Origin: Streptococcus downei MFe28
Lineage (GTDB): Bacteria > Bacillota > Bacilli > Lactobacillales > Streptococcaceae
Direction of reading: 5' to 3'
Assembly (NCBI RefSeq): GCF_900459175.1
Contig: NZ_UHFA01000002.1
Location: forward strand, 248,001-312,000
Length of the DNA stretch: 64,000 nt
Each line of letters starts with the position of its first letter. Within the stretch, counting starts at the first letter, position 1. Shown in pieces: positions 1 to 8,713 of this stretch. Both the position numbers and the translations under genes were made by a program. Under the pieces are notes generated by a model, which made no database searches, was not told where the DNA came from, and worked only from the letters and a program-made list of their open reading frames with translations.

Positions 1-85
1 GAACTCTTTGTAAAATAATTTTCATAATAGTTCAAGAGCCTCCTTTTGGTTTGTTGGGTCCGAAATCGAAGTATTAGGTATGATT

Positions 86-2308
86 TTAACCATTTGTGCG
101 TTTTACGGAATAGACATCCGGAACCACCTTGACCTTATCCACCACCGTCGTTAAGGTGGTTAAATTAGGGATTTTAAAGCTGACATGAATATTGGCAAAC
201 TTCATATCCTTGGTCGGTTGGGCATTGACTGTGGAAATATTCTTGGTTTGGGTAGAGAGGATTTGTAGGATGTCATTGAGGAGACCTGAACGATTGAGAC
301 CATAAATGTCAATCTCGGCCAGGTACTCTTGACCAGCCTGGCTAGATTCATCCCACTCAACATCAATCAATCTTTGCTCATAGCCGTCTTGACTCTTGAT
401 ATTGTGACAGTCGGCTCGGTGGATGGCCACCCCACGCCCCTTGGTAATATACCCTTCGATAGGATCCCCAGGAACTGGGTTACAACATTTGGCAATCCGC
501 ATCAGCAGACCAGAGGAACCTTGGATGATGACTCCGTTTTCACTCTTGACCTTGAGAACATCTTTATTCTGGTGTTTGACCTCGCCACCATTCATCAATT
601 CATCGGCCTCTGCCTTGGCCTTGGCCCGCTCTTCCTCTCGTCTTTCTTTTTCTGTCAGACGATTAAAGACTGCAGCGGGACTAATTTCACCAAAACCAAT
701 GGCCGCATAAAGGGCTTCCTCGCTACGAACACTCAGCCTTGGGAGAATTTCATCAATATGCTTTTTGTCCAAATACTTATTGGCCACATAGCCCTGCTCT
801 TGGAAGTAATCAACCAGAAGCTCACGCCCCTTGCTGATGGACATTTCCTTGTCTTGGTTCTTGAAAAATTGACGAATCTTATTGCGGGCCTTGGTGGTCT
901 TGACCAGCTTAATCCAGTCCCGACTAGGACCAAAGGAATTCTGATTGGTAACAATTTCCACCACATCACCGGTCTTGAGCTTGGCTGTCAGAGGGACCAT
1001 CCGACCATTGACCTTAGCCCCAACAGCCTTCTCACCGACTTGGGTGTGGATGGCATAAGCAAAATCAATCGGACCAGAGTCTCTGGGTAATTCCTGAACA
1101 TCCCCCGATGGCGTAAAGACATAAATCCGGGCAGAGAAGATATCCTCCTTGACCGAATCGACAAATTCCTGGGCATCGCCATTGGAGCCTGCCTGCAATT
1201 CAACCAAGTCCTGAATCCAGTTCATCCCGATAGCTGACTCTTGAGCGTCAACCTTGCCCTTGATCCCTTTTTTGTAGGCCCAGTGGGCAGCAACCCCGTA
1301 TTCAGCCACTTCATGCATCTCTTGGGTCCGAATTTGGATTTCAATTGGGCCTTTGGGACCGTAAACCGTCGTATGGATGGATTGATAACCATTAGATTTA
1401 GGGTTGGCAATATAGTCCTTGAAACGCCCAGGCATAGGGCGCCAAAGTTCATGGATATAACCCAACATGGCATAAACATCACTAGGAGTATCCATAATAC
1501 AGCGAATGGCAATCAAATCATAAATCTGGTCGAAACGTTTCCTCTTGTCCCGCATTTTACGGTAAATCGAATAGATATGCTTGGGCCGACCATAGATCTT
1601 TCCTTGAAGCCCTTGCTCAGCCGTATAAGCCTTGATTTTTTCAACAATCTCATCAACCAGACTTTCGCGTTCCCGCCTTTTCTCGTGCATCATATGGGAA
1701 ATCTTGTAGAATTCTGCCTCATTGAGATAGCGAAAGGCTAAATCTTCCAGCTCCCACTTGATTGCACTAATCCCCAAACGATGGGCTAGGGGGGCATAGA
1801 TTTCCATGGTTTCACGAGATATACGTTTTTGTTTATCAGGCCGTAAATGTTTTAGGGTTCGCATATTGTGAAGGCGGTCTGCCAATTTAACCAGAATGAC
1901 CCGAATATCCTTGGACATGGCCATGAGCATCTTGCGATGATTTTCCGCCAACTGCTCCTCGTGAGACTTATATTTCACCTTACCCAGTTTGGTGACCCCA
2001 TCAACAATTTGGCTGACTTTTAGGCCAAAATCTCTTTCAAGATCCTCCAGGGTAACCTCTGTATCCTCTACCACGTCGTGGAGGAAACCACAGGCAACCG
2101 TCACCGCATCCAGCTGGAGACCTGCCAAAATTCCTGCCACCTGAATAGGGTGAACAATATAGGGCTCACCCGATTGGCGCTTCTGAGTCTTATGGGCTTC
2201 TGTTGCATAATCTAAGGCCTTTTGAACTATAGCTACATCATCTGGAGTCATATAGGTCTTAACCAAATCAACAACTTCTGGACCTGTTAGGTTTGGATTC
2301 CTCGCCAT
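86..2308 (-). CDS. relA: RelA/SpoT bifunctional (p)ppGpp synthetase/hydrolase
   Basis: Makes and degrades the alarmone (p)ppGpp in the stringent response; cytoplasmic and ribosome-associated. The 740-residue product has the full Rel order: N-terminal HD hydrolase (HDVVEDT near residue 75, then the KLADRLHNMRT segment), synthetase domain (NGYQSIHT), TGS domain (VFTPSGDVQELPRDS), zinc-finger-like CCNPVPGD region and C-terminal ACT domain. I chose the ATG at 2308 because it has an AGAGGT ribosome site just upstream and gives the usual streptococcal length; an open frame runs to 2419 without support. It is monocistronic here: the rsmE terminator lies upstream and the next minus-strand gene is prmA/rsmE. 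Nothing looks broken. Identification is secure from full-length motif content. Confidence 0.96.
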   Translation of the reverse strand: MARNPNLTGPEVVDLVKTYMTPDDVAIVQKALDYATEAHKTQKRQSGEPYIVHPIQVAGILAGLQLDAVTVACGFLHDVVEDTEVTLEDLERDFGLKVSQIVDGVTKLGKVKYKSHEEQLAENHRKMLMAMSKDIRVILVKLADRLHNMRTLKHLRPDKQKRISRETMEIYAPLAHRLGISAIKWELEDLAFRYLNEAEFYKISHMMHEKRRERESLVDEIVEKIKAYTAEQGLQGKIYGRPKHIYSIYRKMRDKRKRFDQIYDLIAIRCIMDTPSDVYAMLGYIHELWRPMPGRFKDYIANPKSNGYQSIHTTVYGPKGPIEIQIRTQEMHEVAEYGVAAHWAYKKGIKGKVDAQESAIGMNWIQDLVELQAGSNGDAQEFVDSVKEDIFSARIYVFTPSGDVQELPRDSGPIDFAYAIHTQVGEKAVGAKVNGRMVPLTAKLKTGDVVEIVTNQNSFGPSRDWIKLVKTTKARNKIRQFFKNQDKEMSISKGRELLVDYFQEQGYVANKYLDKKHIDEILPRLSVRSEEALYAAIGFGEISPAAVFNRLTEKERREEERAKAKAEADELMNGGEVKHQNKDVLKVKSENGVIIQGSSGLLMRIAKCCNPVPGDPIEGYITKGRGVAIHRADCHNIKSQDGYEQRLIDVEWDESSQAGQEYLAEIDIYGLNRSGLLNDILQILSTQTKNISTVNAQPTKDMKFANIHVSFKIPNLTTLTTVVDKVKVVPDVYSVKRTNG

Positions 2309-2511
2309 CTTGATACCTCTAACTAAAACTTGAATCTGGTCTGTGAAAATGCCCTGCAAGTCCCTATGAAAGCCTGCGGCCAGCAAATTCTCCGACCTAA
2401 GTTGCCTTAATTTTAACACTTTTCCAATGGGAAGGAAAGATGAAAGAAATTAGGAACTAGGAATAAAAATCTCACCTCAGATCATTACTTGCTAGCTAGA
2501 ACCGGAAATGT

Positions 2512-2535
2512 AAAAAAACGCCTCGACAGGCGCTC
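2512..2535 (-). terminator. Rho-independent terminator after rsmE
   Basis: On the minus strand a CGCCT/AGGCG stem with a 4-nt loop (2519-2532) is followed by seven Ts (2518-2512), directly after the rsmE stop. It separates rsmE-prmA transcription from relA. Confidence 0.8.
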
Positions 2536-2536
2536 T

Positions 2537-3283
2537 TTAAAATTTTAGTAATTCTGTATAAAAGCTAACCGCACTCAGGGCATAGAGGGGGGCGGTTTCG
2601 GCTCGCATAATCCGAGGGCCTAGCCCGACTGGAATGGCTCCTGACTTTTCAAACTCAGCCAGCTCTTGAGGAGAAATGCCTCCTTCGGGTCCGAAGATAA
2701 AGAGCAGTTTATCACCCGATTGGCTCTGTCTGAGGGAGCTAGCTAAAGTAGACAATTCCCCAGCCTTGGCACTTTCCTCGTAAGCCAGAAAAATTTTATC
2801 AAAGTCAGGCAACTGCTTCAACAAGTCCTTCTTCTTCTCAAATAGTTTAACCTGAGGCAGGCGATTACGCTTGGACTGCTGGGCTGCACCTAGGGCAATT
2901 TTAGCCAGCTTGTCCTCCTTCTTAGCTAACTTTTTGCCGTCCCATTTGACGACCGACCAGTCGGCAGGGAAGGCCCAGATAGCATCCGCCCCCAGCTCGG
3001 TGGCTTTTTGCGTTAACCAATCCAATTTATCTCCCTTGGGAAAGCCCGAGGCAATGGTAACCGAGACAGGCAATTCGACATTATCTTCCAAACCCTGGAG
3101 AATTTCAAAGGTCTGACTGTCCACATTTAGGACCCTAGCCAAGCGTTTAATGCCGTCATCAAAGACCAAGGTTACCTTATCGTCCGCTTTCAAACGCATG
3201 ACCTGAAACATGTGTTTAAGCGTGTCCTTATCCTTAATCGTTAAGGGATTTTCAGGCCGTCCTTTCACAAAGTATTGTTGCAC
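2537..3283 (-). CDS. rsmE: 16S rRNA (uracil-1498-N3)-methyltransferase
   Basis: Methylates U1498 of 16S rRNA with S-adenosylmethionine; cytoplasmic. The 248-residue product shows the RsmE pattern: N-terminal PUA-like part (DDGIKRLARVLNV), the SPOUT knot core with TQKATELGAD and the cofactor loop FGPEGGIS, then LGPRIMRAETAPLYALS at the C-terminus. The start codon is GTG at 3283, only six bases after the prmA stop codon at 3290, with a GGGGGA sequence upstream; prmA and rsmE therefore form a two-gene operon, a common pairing in Firmicutes. A strong terminator follows. No abnormality seen. Confidence 0.94.
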   Translation of the reverse strand: MQQYFVKGRPENPLTIKDKDTLKHMFQVMRLKADDKVTLVFDDGIKRLARVLNVDSQTFEILQGLEDNVELPVSVTIASGFPKGDKLDWLTQKATELGADAIWAFPADWSVVKWDGKKLAKKEDKLAKIALGAAQQSKRNRLPQVKLFEKKKDLLKQLPDFDKIFLAYEESAKAGELSTLASSLRQSQSGDKLLFIFGPEGGISPQELAEFEKSGAIPVGLGPRIMRAETAPLYALSAVSFYTELLKF

Positions 3284-3289
3284 CTGACT

Positions 3290-4243
3290 CTATCCCCCAA
3301 TCACGCCCGACAAGTCATCGGTCTTTTTGAAAATCAGGGTATTCCACTCCCCTTGAACCATCTGGGTCTCCAGTAAGAAACCACTAGTGTAGGCTGCTTC
3401 TAGAATCAAATCTAATTTCTCAGCGATTATCCCCGAAAGAATCAGATAGCCCTCTTCCCTAACCAGACGGTAGGCATCATCGGTCAGATTCACCAAAATA
3501 TCAGCTAGGATATTGGCCACAATGACATGGGCCTCCTGGTCCACACCTTCCAAGAGATTACCCGTAGCCACATGGACATTGGCCATATCAGGGTTGAGGT
3601 CAATATTTTCCTGAGCCACCCGAATAGCCACCTCATCTAGGTCATAGGCGTAGATATCCTTGGCACCAAGCAGGGAGCTGGCGATGGAGAGCACACCCGA
3701 ACCCGTCCCAACATCCAAGACGGTTTCACCACCACGCAGAACCTGCTCCAAGGCGAAGAGACTCATCTTGGTTGTCGGATGGGTGCCCGTTCCAAAGGCC
3801 ATGCCAGGATCCAACTTAATGATTTTCTCTCCTGGCCCAGCTTGATATTCCGTCCAGGAGGGGACAATGGTCAAATCATGGCTGATACGGGTTGGTTGGT
3901 AGTATTTTTTCCAGTTTTCCGCCCAGTCTGCCTCGGCCAATTCATGGCTAGAAAGCTCTGCCTGACCTGTCTTCAAGCCAAATTCTGGTAGCTCTTGAAT
4001 GGCTTGATTAACCTGTGCCTTAATGGCTTCAATTCCCATGGATTCAGGATAGTAGGCCGTAATTTTGACCTGATCCGACTGCTCAACCTCAGGAAAGAGC
4101 TCGCCATACTTGCCAACAGGACCTAAATAGTCGGCACTATCTGTAATGGCCACGCCCTGACTACCCGATTCCACCAAAATATTGGCAACCGCCTCCTGGG
4201 CCTCACGATTAACCGTCACCGTCAACTCTTGCCACTTGTCCAT
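3290..4243 (-). CDS. prmA: Ribosomal protein L11 methyltransferase
   Basis: S-adenosylmethionine-dependent methylation of ribosomal protein L11. The 317-residue product has the PrmA N-terminal substrate-recognition region ([14 protein letters not shown]) and a class I methyltransferase domain: [16 protein letters not shown], the glycine motif [13 protein letters not shown], and [10 protein letters not shown] with the catalytic-region N/ILA sequence. The ATG at 4243 is preceded by a GAGGAGG ribosome site; a longer reading frame to 4258 is unlikely. It is the first gene of an operon with rsmE, six bases apart. Secure by family motifs and length. Confidence 0.95.
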   Translation of the reverse strand: MDKWQELTVTVNREAQEAVANILVESGSQGVAITDSADYLGPVGKYGELFPEVEQSDQVKITAYYPESMGIEAIKAQVNQAIQELPEFGLKTGQAELSSHELAEADWAENWKKYYQPTRISHDLTIVPSWTEYQAGPGEKIIKLDPGMAFGTGTHPTTKMSLFALEQVLRGGETVLDVGTGSGVLSIASSLLGAKDIYAYDLDEVAIRVAQENIDLNPDMANVHVATGNLLEGVDQEAHVIVANILADILVNLTDDAYRLVREEGYLILSGIIAEKLDLILEAAYTSGFLLETQMVQGEWNTLIFKKTDDLSGVIGG

Positions 4244-4351
4244 GATAAACCTCCTCATGATTTACAGTACCCTCATTATAGCATAGAAAAGGAAGGTAAC
4301 CCTCTCAAGAGCCCCTTCCAAGCTAGTCTTCTAGTAAAAAGTTTTTGAAGT

Positions 4352-4393
4352 AGACTTTAAAAACTTTCCATTTTCGAGAATTTTTAAAGTCTA
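4352..4393. repeat. Perfect 13-bp inverted repeat (hairpin)
   Basis: TAGACTTTAAAAA (4352-4364) and TTTTTAAAGTCTA (4381-4393) are exact reverse complements with a 16-nt loop. It lies upstream of prmA and downstream of the GIY-YIG gene (both minus strand). It could terminate the GIY-YIG transcript or be a remnant of a mobile element; it has no long T tract after the stem. Confidence 0.6.
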
Positions 4394-4399
4394 TTTAAA

Positions 4400-4497
4400 G
4401 GGCACCTCTAAATACTCAATAAAATTGCGATTTTGTCGTTACAATTGTTGCTAAATCAACACTTTAATTTAAAAGTTTGGGGTTTTTAGAGGTGCCC
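4400..4497. mobile_element. 98-bp MITE with 13-bp terminal inverted repeats
   Basis: GGGCACCTCTAAA at 4400-4412 is the exact reverse complement of TTTAGAGGTGCCC at 4485-4497. TAAA flanks both ends (4396-4399 and 4498-4501) as a possible 4-bp target duplication. There is no coding capacity inside. This fits a non-autonomous transposon derivative; the parent element is not in this window. Confidence 0.7.
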
Positions 4498-4611
4498 TAA
4501 ATAATTATGGGCGCTTTCAAGGTATCGGTATTCAAAAAGAAGATAGTTTTAACGCAATCAGGCGCTAAATATTTTTTGGAAGGAAAAGCTTTCTACGTTT
4601 TTTCAAGATTT

Positions 4612-5484
4612 TTACTCCTTGATTTCTTGCTCTTCTAAATCTCTTAAACTAGCCCCTTGCTCATCTTTCCAGTCAGTACGACCGTTAGTGTGCTTGCCTA
4701 AGATAAAGGCAGCCGCATATGACGGGCTGTTAAAGAGTTGATTTTCTTGTAATATCCCTTCTTTTATTATGCCTGCTTCTTGTAAGTCCTTACGCATTTT
4801 TTTGACGACCGCAGGAATTTTTGGTGAATCCATTAACTCAACCATGCTCCCCTTTAAGACAACAAATCCTTCTGTTGTCCGTTTACAAGTTGCCTGAATA
4901 GTTGTGTTTGATTTTTTACTCTTGCGATTGAGATAAAAAATTTTTGTATCAGCTTTTTCGCCTATATTTCCTAGCTCTGACTTTGTAACCATCGGCACAA
5001 ATAGCTTATAGCCTAGGGTACCAATAATAATGATGGCATTCTCTACCACTTCATCTAACTCGGATTTCTTTTCTTCGGTTACATTACCAAGGTTTGGCTC
5101 GTTCCCATTTTTAACGATGAACCGCCCCGTCTCTTTTGCTAGGTTGGTAAATCTATTTTCAAGATAACTAATCTCTGTGGGACCAAAAGAGTTATTCTGG
5201 GTCGTCAGAATAATCACATCATTAAAATAGTCACTGTGTGAATCTCTGGTATGTTCTTGTACACGAAACAAAACGCCCTCACCATTCTTTCGGCTTGTAG
5301 CTTGGCCAATATAGGTCACATCCTTTTGCCTTTCATCATCCTTGCCAAATAAAAAGTAGATGCCACTTTGTTTCAATTCCTGACGGTCTCTTAGCTTGTT
5401 GAGTTGGATTCTGGGAATTTTATAAATAACCCCTATCCAGTTAGACAGGGTACATTTTATTCTTCCTGTTACCTCGCCGTCCAT
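4612..5484 (-). CDS. GIY-YIG nuclease-like protein with C-terminal DUF4357 (probable frameshifted N-terminus)
   Basis: A 290-residue protein with an N-terminal GIY-YIG nuclease core (SGIYFLFG, then VTYIGQA, then an R..EH segment, YLENRF) and a C-terminal DUF4357 domain (SYAAAFILG...GRTDWKDE). Such proteins are found in accessory regions; their role is not well established, with restriction or repair suggested. The ATG at 5484 has no ribosome site. An ATG at 5519 has a good one (GGGAG) and opens a short frame that would join this one if the T5 tract (5486-5490 on the plus strand as A5) had one more base, restoring the FLMDG-type N-terminus expected for homologs. So the gene may be frameshifted, phase-variable or misread. 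Isolated gene between DUF3013 and a MITE. Confidence 0.75.
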   Translation of the reverse strand: MDGEVTGRIKCTLSNWIGVIYKIPRIQLNKLRDRQELKQSGIYFLFGKDDERQKDVTYIGQATSRKNGEGVLFRVQEHTRDSHSDYFNDVIILTTQNNSFGPTEISYLENRFTNLAKETGRFIVKNGNEPNLGNVTEEKKSELDEVVENAIIIIGTLGYKLFVPMVTKSELGNIGEKADTKIFYLNRKSKKSNTTIQATCKRTTEGFVVLKGSMVELMDSPKIPAVVKKMRKDLQEAGIIKEGILQENQLFNSPSYAAAFILGKHTNGRTDWKDEQGASLRDLEEQEIKE

Positions 5485-5533
5485 CAAAAAGATTTAATGT
5501 TTTTGCTTCGATTTCTCATCTTTTCTCCCTAGA

Positions 5534-6004
5534 TTAATACCTCGGATAACCATACCACTCCGTTTCTACCAACTTCTCCTTGCCTTTTTCAAAGGCTCGG
5601 TCGTCCCAATGGAGGCTGAATTCTTGGATGGTATCATCTGCTAGGAAGTCCATGAGGTCGCTGAGGCCCTCGGTGGCGACGGTGTTGAGGCTCTCGGCAA
5701 AGTAGGCCAGAAACTCTCTGGACAAGCCCTTCTTAGGCTGGTAGGGAACGGCCACCAAGTAGTCCTCGGGATTAAAGCGAGACTTTTGGGGATTGTAGAA
5801 GATAACGTAGTCCTCAAAGAGAATGTCTTGGTCGGAGCTCTCTCCTTGGTCATCGACCGTCTCGATAGCAGCGCTATTTTGTGCCTCTAGAGCAAAGGCC
5901 ACTTCTACCGCATGGTTTTTCTTGTCCCAATCCATGGCGAAGTCATAGTCCAAGTGCTGCTCCAGCTCTTCCTCCAGTACCGACAGAAATCCATAGTTAG
6001 CCAT
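5534..6004 (-). CDS. DUF3013 family protein
   Basis: A 156-residue, strongly acidic cytoplasmic protein matching the streptococcal/lactococcal DUF3013 family (start MANYGFLSVLEEEL, end WYGYPRY). No catalytic motif, signal peptide or membrane segment is visible, and the function is unknown. It is divergent from rarA, with about 80 bp between the two starts that must hold both promoters. Identification as this family is from overall recognisable sequence and length; no role is inferred. Confidence 0.8.
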   Translation of the reverse strand: MANYGFLSVLEEELEQHLDYDFAMDWDKKNHAVEVAFALEAQNSAAIETVDDQGESSDQDILFEDYVIFYNPQKSRFNPEDYLVAVPYQPKKGLSREFLAYFAESLNTVATEGLSDLMDFLADDTIQEFSLHWDDRAFEKGKEKLVETEWYGYPRY

Positions 6005-6087
6005 CTGCTCTCCTCTTCTTGTTTGGTGCTTTTTTGTGTTACAATAATTCTATCATAAAAATCAACATTTAAAAGGAGCTGTAAGCT

Positions 6088-7368
6088 ATGACAGCCAATC
6101 TAGCCCTGCGGATGCGGCCCAAAACTATTGATGACATTATCGGCCAAGAGCACATGGTTGGCCAGGGTAAAATTATCCGTCGCATGGTGGAAGCCAATCG
6201 GCTCTCTTCCATGATTCTCTATGGGCCACCTGGCATTGGTAAGACCTCTATCGCCTCAGCCATCGCCGGAACGACCAAATTTGCCTTTCGCACCTTTAAT
6301 GCCACGACCGACAGTAAGAAACGCTTACAGGAAATCGCAGAGGAAGCTAAGTTTTCTGGTGGTTTAGTCCTTATGTTGGATGAAATCCACCGGCTGGACA
6401 AGACCAAGCAGGATTTCCTCTTGCCCCTCTTAGAAAACGGTAATATCATTATGATTGGGGCAACCACCGAAAATCCCTTTTTCTCTGTCACTCCTGCCAT
6501 TCGCTCACGGGTGCAAATCTTTGAGCTGGAGCCTCTGTCCCCAGACGACATTAAGACTGCCCTAAAACGGGCTATTTCTGACAAGGAGCGAGGCTTTGAC
6601 TTTGATATCAAGCTCGACGATGATGCCCTTGACTTTATTGCCACAGCCACCAATGGCGACCTACGCTCGGCCCTAAATTCTCTGGAGTTAGCCGTCCTGT
6701 CTACCCAGCCTAACCAAGAGGGCCTGCGACATATCAGTTTGGATACTGTAGAAAATAGCCTGCAGCGCTCCTACATTACTATGGATAAAAATGGGGACGG
6801 CCACTACGATGTTCTCTCCGCCCTGCAAAAGTCCATCCGGGGCTCCGATGTCAATGCCAGCCTGCACTATGCCGCTCGCTTGATTGAAGCTGGTGACCTG
6901 CCCAGTCTGGTCCGTCGCCTGACCGTCATTGCCTATGAAGATATTGGCTTGGCTAACCCCGATGCCCAAGTGCATACCGTAACGGCCCTAGAAGCCGCAC
7001 AAAAGATTGGTTTTCCAGAAGCACGGATTCTTATTGCCAATGTCGTGATTGACCTGGCCCTTTCCCCTAAATCCAATTCTGCCTATCTGGCTATGGATGC
7101 TGCCCTGGCTGATTTACGGAAATCGGGTAACCTCTCCATTCCTCGCCATTTACGGGATGACCACTATAAGGGCAGTAAGGAATTAGGGAATGCCCAAGAT
7201 TATCTCTATCCCCATCATTATCCGGAAAAGTGGGTCAAGCAACAATATCTTCCAGATAAACTTTTAGGGAAGAATTATTTTTCGGCCAATGAAACCGGCA
7301 GATATGAGCGTGCATTAGGGGCCAATAAGGACCGTATTGACAAGCTTTCGAGGCAAAATTCTGAATAA
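6088..7368 (+). CDS. rarA: Replication-associated recombination AAA+ ATPase (RarA/MgsA)
   Basis: DNA-dependent ATPase related to clamp loaders that acts at stalled replication forks. The 426-residue product starts with the RarA signature LALRMRPKTIDDIIGQEH, followed by Walker A GPPGIGKTS (around residue 46), Walker B LMLDEIHR, sensor 1 GATTENPFF and sensor 2 GDLRSALN, then the tetramerisation domain (VRRLTVIAYEDIGLANPDA) and the C-terminal YPHHYPEKWVKQQYLP segment. An AAAGGAG ribosome site lies upstream of the ATG. It is followed by 6S RNA, a neighbourhood seen in streptococci. Confidence 0.95.
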   Translation: MTANLALRMRPKTIDDIIGQEHMVGQGKIIRRMVEANRLSSMILYGPPGIGKTSIASAIAGTTKFAFRTFNATTDSKKRLQEIAEEAKFSGGLVLMLDEIHRLDKTKQDFLLPLLENGNIIMIGATTENPFFSVTPAIRSRVQIFELEPLSPDDIKTALKRAISDKERGFDFDIKLDDDALDFIATATNGDLRSALNSLELAVLSTQPNQEGLRHISLDTVENSLQRSYITMDKNGDGHYDVLSALQKSIRGSDVNASLHYAARLIEAGDLPSLVRRLTVIAYEDIGLANPDAQVHTVTALEAAQKIGFPEARILIANVVIDLALSPKSNSAYLAMDAALADLRKSGNLSIPRHLRDDHYKGSKELGNAQDYLYPHHYPEKWVKQQYLPDKLLGKNYFSANETGRYERALGANKDRIDKLSRQNSE

Positions 7369-7404
7369 AATTAGGGGATTTTAATAAAAAATCGAATTTT
7401 CCTC

Positions 7405-7432
7405 TTGAAATAATTTTCAAAAATGGTATGAT
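7405..7432 (+). promoter_or_regulatory. Promoter of 6S RNA
   Basis: TTGAAA (7405-7410) and TATGAT (7427-7432) are separated by 16 bp, placing transcription start near 7439, directly at the beginning of the 6S-like RNA. No open reading frame follows with a ribosome site before the tRNA. Confidence 0.65.
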
Positions 7433-7438
7433 AAGAAC

Positions 7439-7625
7439 ATAAAACTGCTGTGGTATACGAATCCACATCACTGTGTTGACCGACTAAATCTTTGTATTTT
7501 GGGGAACATAAGTCTTCTTGCAGTATGCAGGCCGTCTCACACGGAAGCAACTAAGCAAGAGCGAGTTACCCACCTGCTTTAACTTGCGGGTTCAATACAA
7601 AACGTGGATCATCGGTACCAATACA
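7439..7625 (+). ncRNA. ssrS: 6S RNA (SsrS)
   Basis: Non-coding ~187-nt segment between rarA and tRNA-Lys, preceded by a clear sigma-70-type promoter. The two ends can pair: GCTGTGGTA near 7447 with TACC...ACAGC near 7610-7626, leaving a large internal unpaired region. That is the 6S layout, which mimics an open promoter and binds RNA polymerase. The position upstream of tRNA-Lys fits what I recall for streptococcal 6S RNA. Exact 5' and 3' ends are estimates. A covariance-model search would settle it. Confidence 0.7.
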
Positions 7626-7634
7626 GCTCTTTCT

Positions 7635-7707
7635 CCTTCCTTAGCTCAGTTGGTAGAGCAGTGGACTCTTAATCCATGGGTCGTAGGTTCGAGTCCTACA
7701 GGGAGGA
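7635..7707 (+). tRNA. tRNA-Lys (anticodon CUU)
   Basis: Full cloverleaf: acceptor CCTTCCT/AGGGAGG (one G-U pair), D arm GCTCAGTTGGTAGAGC, anticodon stem GTGGA/TCCAT with loop CTCTTAA giving anticodon CUU, variable loop GGGTC, T arm GTAGG-TTCGAGT-CCTAC, discriminator A. CCA is not encoded. Confidence 0.95.
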
Positions 7708-7760
7708 TAATCTTAACAGTTAAAGCCTATGAGAGTAGGCTTTTTATTGACTAGGGGTTT

Positions 7761-8366
7761 ATGATGAGAAGAAGAATAATTTTACTGATATGCCTCCTGG
7801 CAACCAGTAGTTTTTTGGTAGCCTGTAGCCCCCAAAACCAGTCTAGCAAGTCTGCTCACAAGGCTAGTGCCAGTTCGACTGGGGAGGGAAGCAAGCCCAG
7901 CACCAAGGAAAAGTATGGCAATGAAAGTCGCCATCCGACAGACTTACCCAAGGATGCGGATTCTGCCAAGACAGATAAGATCTATGCGACAGACGGTAGC
8001 GAGATTTATTACGAAGGTTCCAATTCTGGCTTGACTGCCTCGGCACCTGAATATAAGGGCTACACAGCCGATAAGGTCAAGAAAATCTTGGGTAACCCAA
8101 ACCTTACCTTCAAGACTAGCTCAGATATTATTGATGCTCTGAGGCAGGAAGAGCCCCAACGGATTATTAGTCTTTTTAAAAATAGTGATATTACACAAGA
8201 GGAAGCTCGTGCCTTCGCCTGGAAGGCTGTTGACTTCGCCCTTAATAATAGTGGCCACTATTATATCTATTACTATAAGGAAAAAGATATCATCCTGCTC
8301 TTTAATTGCGATAATGATAATCTCGTCTATATCACCCCCAACCCCACCTATGTTTATTGGCGATAA
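7761..8366 (+). CDS. Putative lipoprotein with DUF4767-like C-terminus
   Basis: A 201-residue exported lipoprotein: positively charged MMRRR start, hydrophobic stretch and lipobox LVAC with Cys around residue 22, then a Ser/Lys-rich linker of about 40 residues. The C-terminal half (from KVKKILGNPN to TYVYWR) carries the aromatic-rich pattern of DUF4767-type domains (SGHYYIYYYKEKDIILLF). Function unknown; it would sit on the outer face of the membrane. The ATG at 7761 or the adjacent one at 7764 could be used. It is preceded by tRNA-Lys and followed by its own terminator, so it is probably a single-gene unit. Confidence 0.75.
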   Translation: MMRRRIILLICLLATSSFLVACSPQNQSSKSAHKASASSTGEGSKPSTKEKYGNESRHPTDLPKDADSAKTDKIYATDGSEIYYEGSNSGLTASAPEYKGYTADKVKKILGNPNLTFKTSSDIIDALRQEEPQRIISLFKNSDITQEEARAFAWKAVDFALNNSGHYYIYYYKEKDIILLFNCDNDNLVYITPNPTYVYWR

Positions 8367-8382
8367 AATTTGATAAAGCAGT

Positions 8383-8402
8383 AATCCCGCAAGGGATTTT
8401 TT
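8383..8402 (+). terminator. Rho-independent terminator after the lipoprotein gene
   Basis: AATCCC-GCAA-GGGATT stem-loop (8383-8398) followed by a T run, 17 bp after the stop codon. Confidence 0.75.
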
Positions 8403-8487
8403 CTTGGCTTAATTTCGAGTGGATAACCAAGACTTTGCATCTTGTCCTTGTGCCCTGCTAGGTGGGGGGCAACCAGCCCTTTGAGTT

Positions 8488-8590
8488 ATACTCAATAAAA
8501 ATCAAAAATAGCCAAGGCAACGAACTGCAGACAGTACTTGGGTACGGCAAAGTGAGTTAACGATGGATAGTTTTGATTTTTGAAGAGCAT
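8488..8590. repeat. ~103-bp terminal-inverted-repeat element, copy 1
   Basis: Begins ATACTCAATAAAAATCAAAA and ends TTTTGATTTTTGAAGAGCAT, so the ends are near-perfect inverted repeats. The middle (GCCAAGGCAACGAACTGC...) is nearly identical to copies at 11935-12036 and 20019-20121. It has no coding capacity; it looks like a MITE-type or BOX-like intergenic repeat. Confidence 0.85.
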
Positions 8591-8713
8591 TAGGTAGATA
8601 AAAATTGCAAAGTAATCCTGACAAACCCAGTCGCTAGTAACTAAAAAAGTCATCACCAAATTTTCTGAATTTTTGGTATAATAGGGGCTAAACAAAATGG
8701 AATGGAGACTCGC

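Noticed and set aside
329..1090. Long plus-strand open frame of 253 codons
   Set aside because: It lies wholly antisense to relA, has no ribosome site and low-complexity shadow composition.
2308..2419. Longer relA start
   Set aside because: No ribosome site, and the added residues are not part of the Rel N-terminus.
6219..6653. Minus-strand 144-codon frame
   Set aside because: Shadow of rarA; Ser/Arg-rich antisense translation without a start signal.
7518..7754. 78-codon plus-strand frame
   Set aside because: It spans the 6S RNA and the tRNA-Lys gene, so it is not coding.
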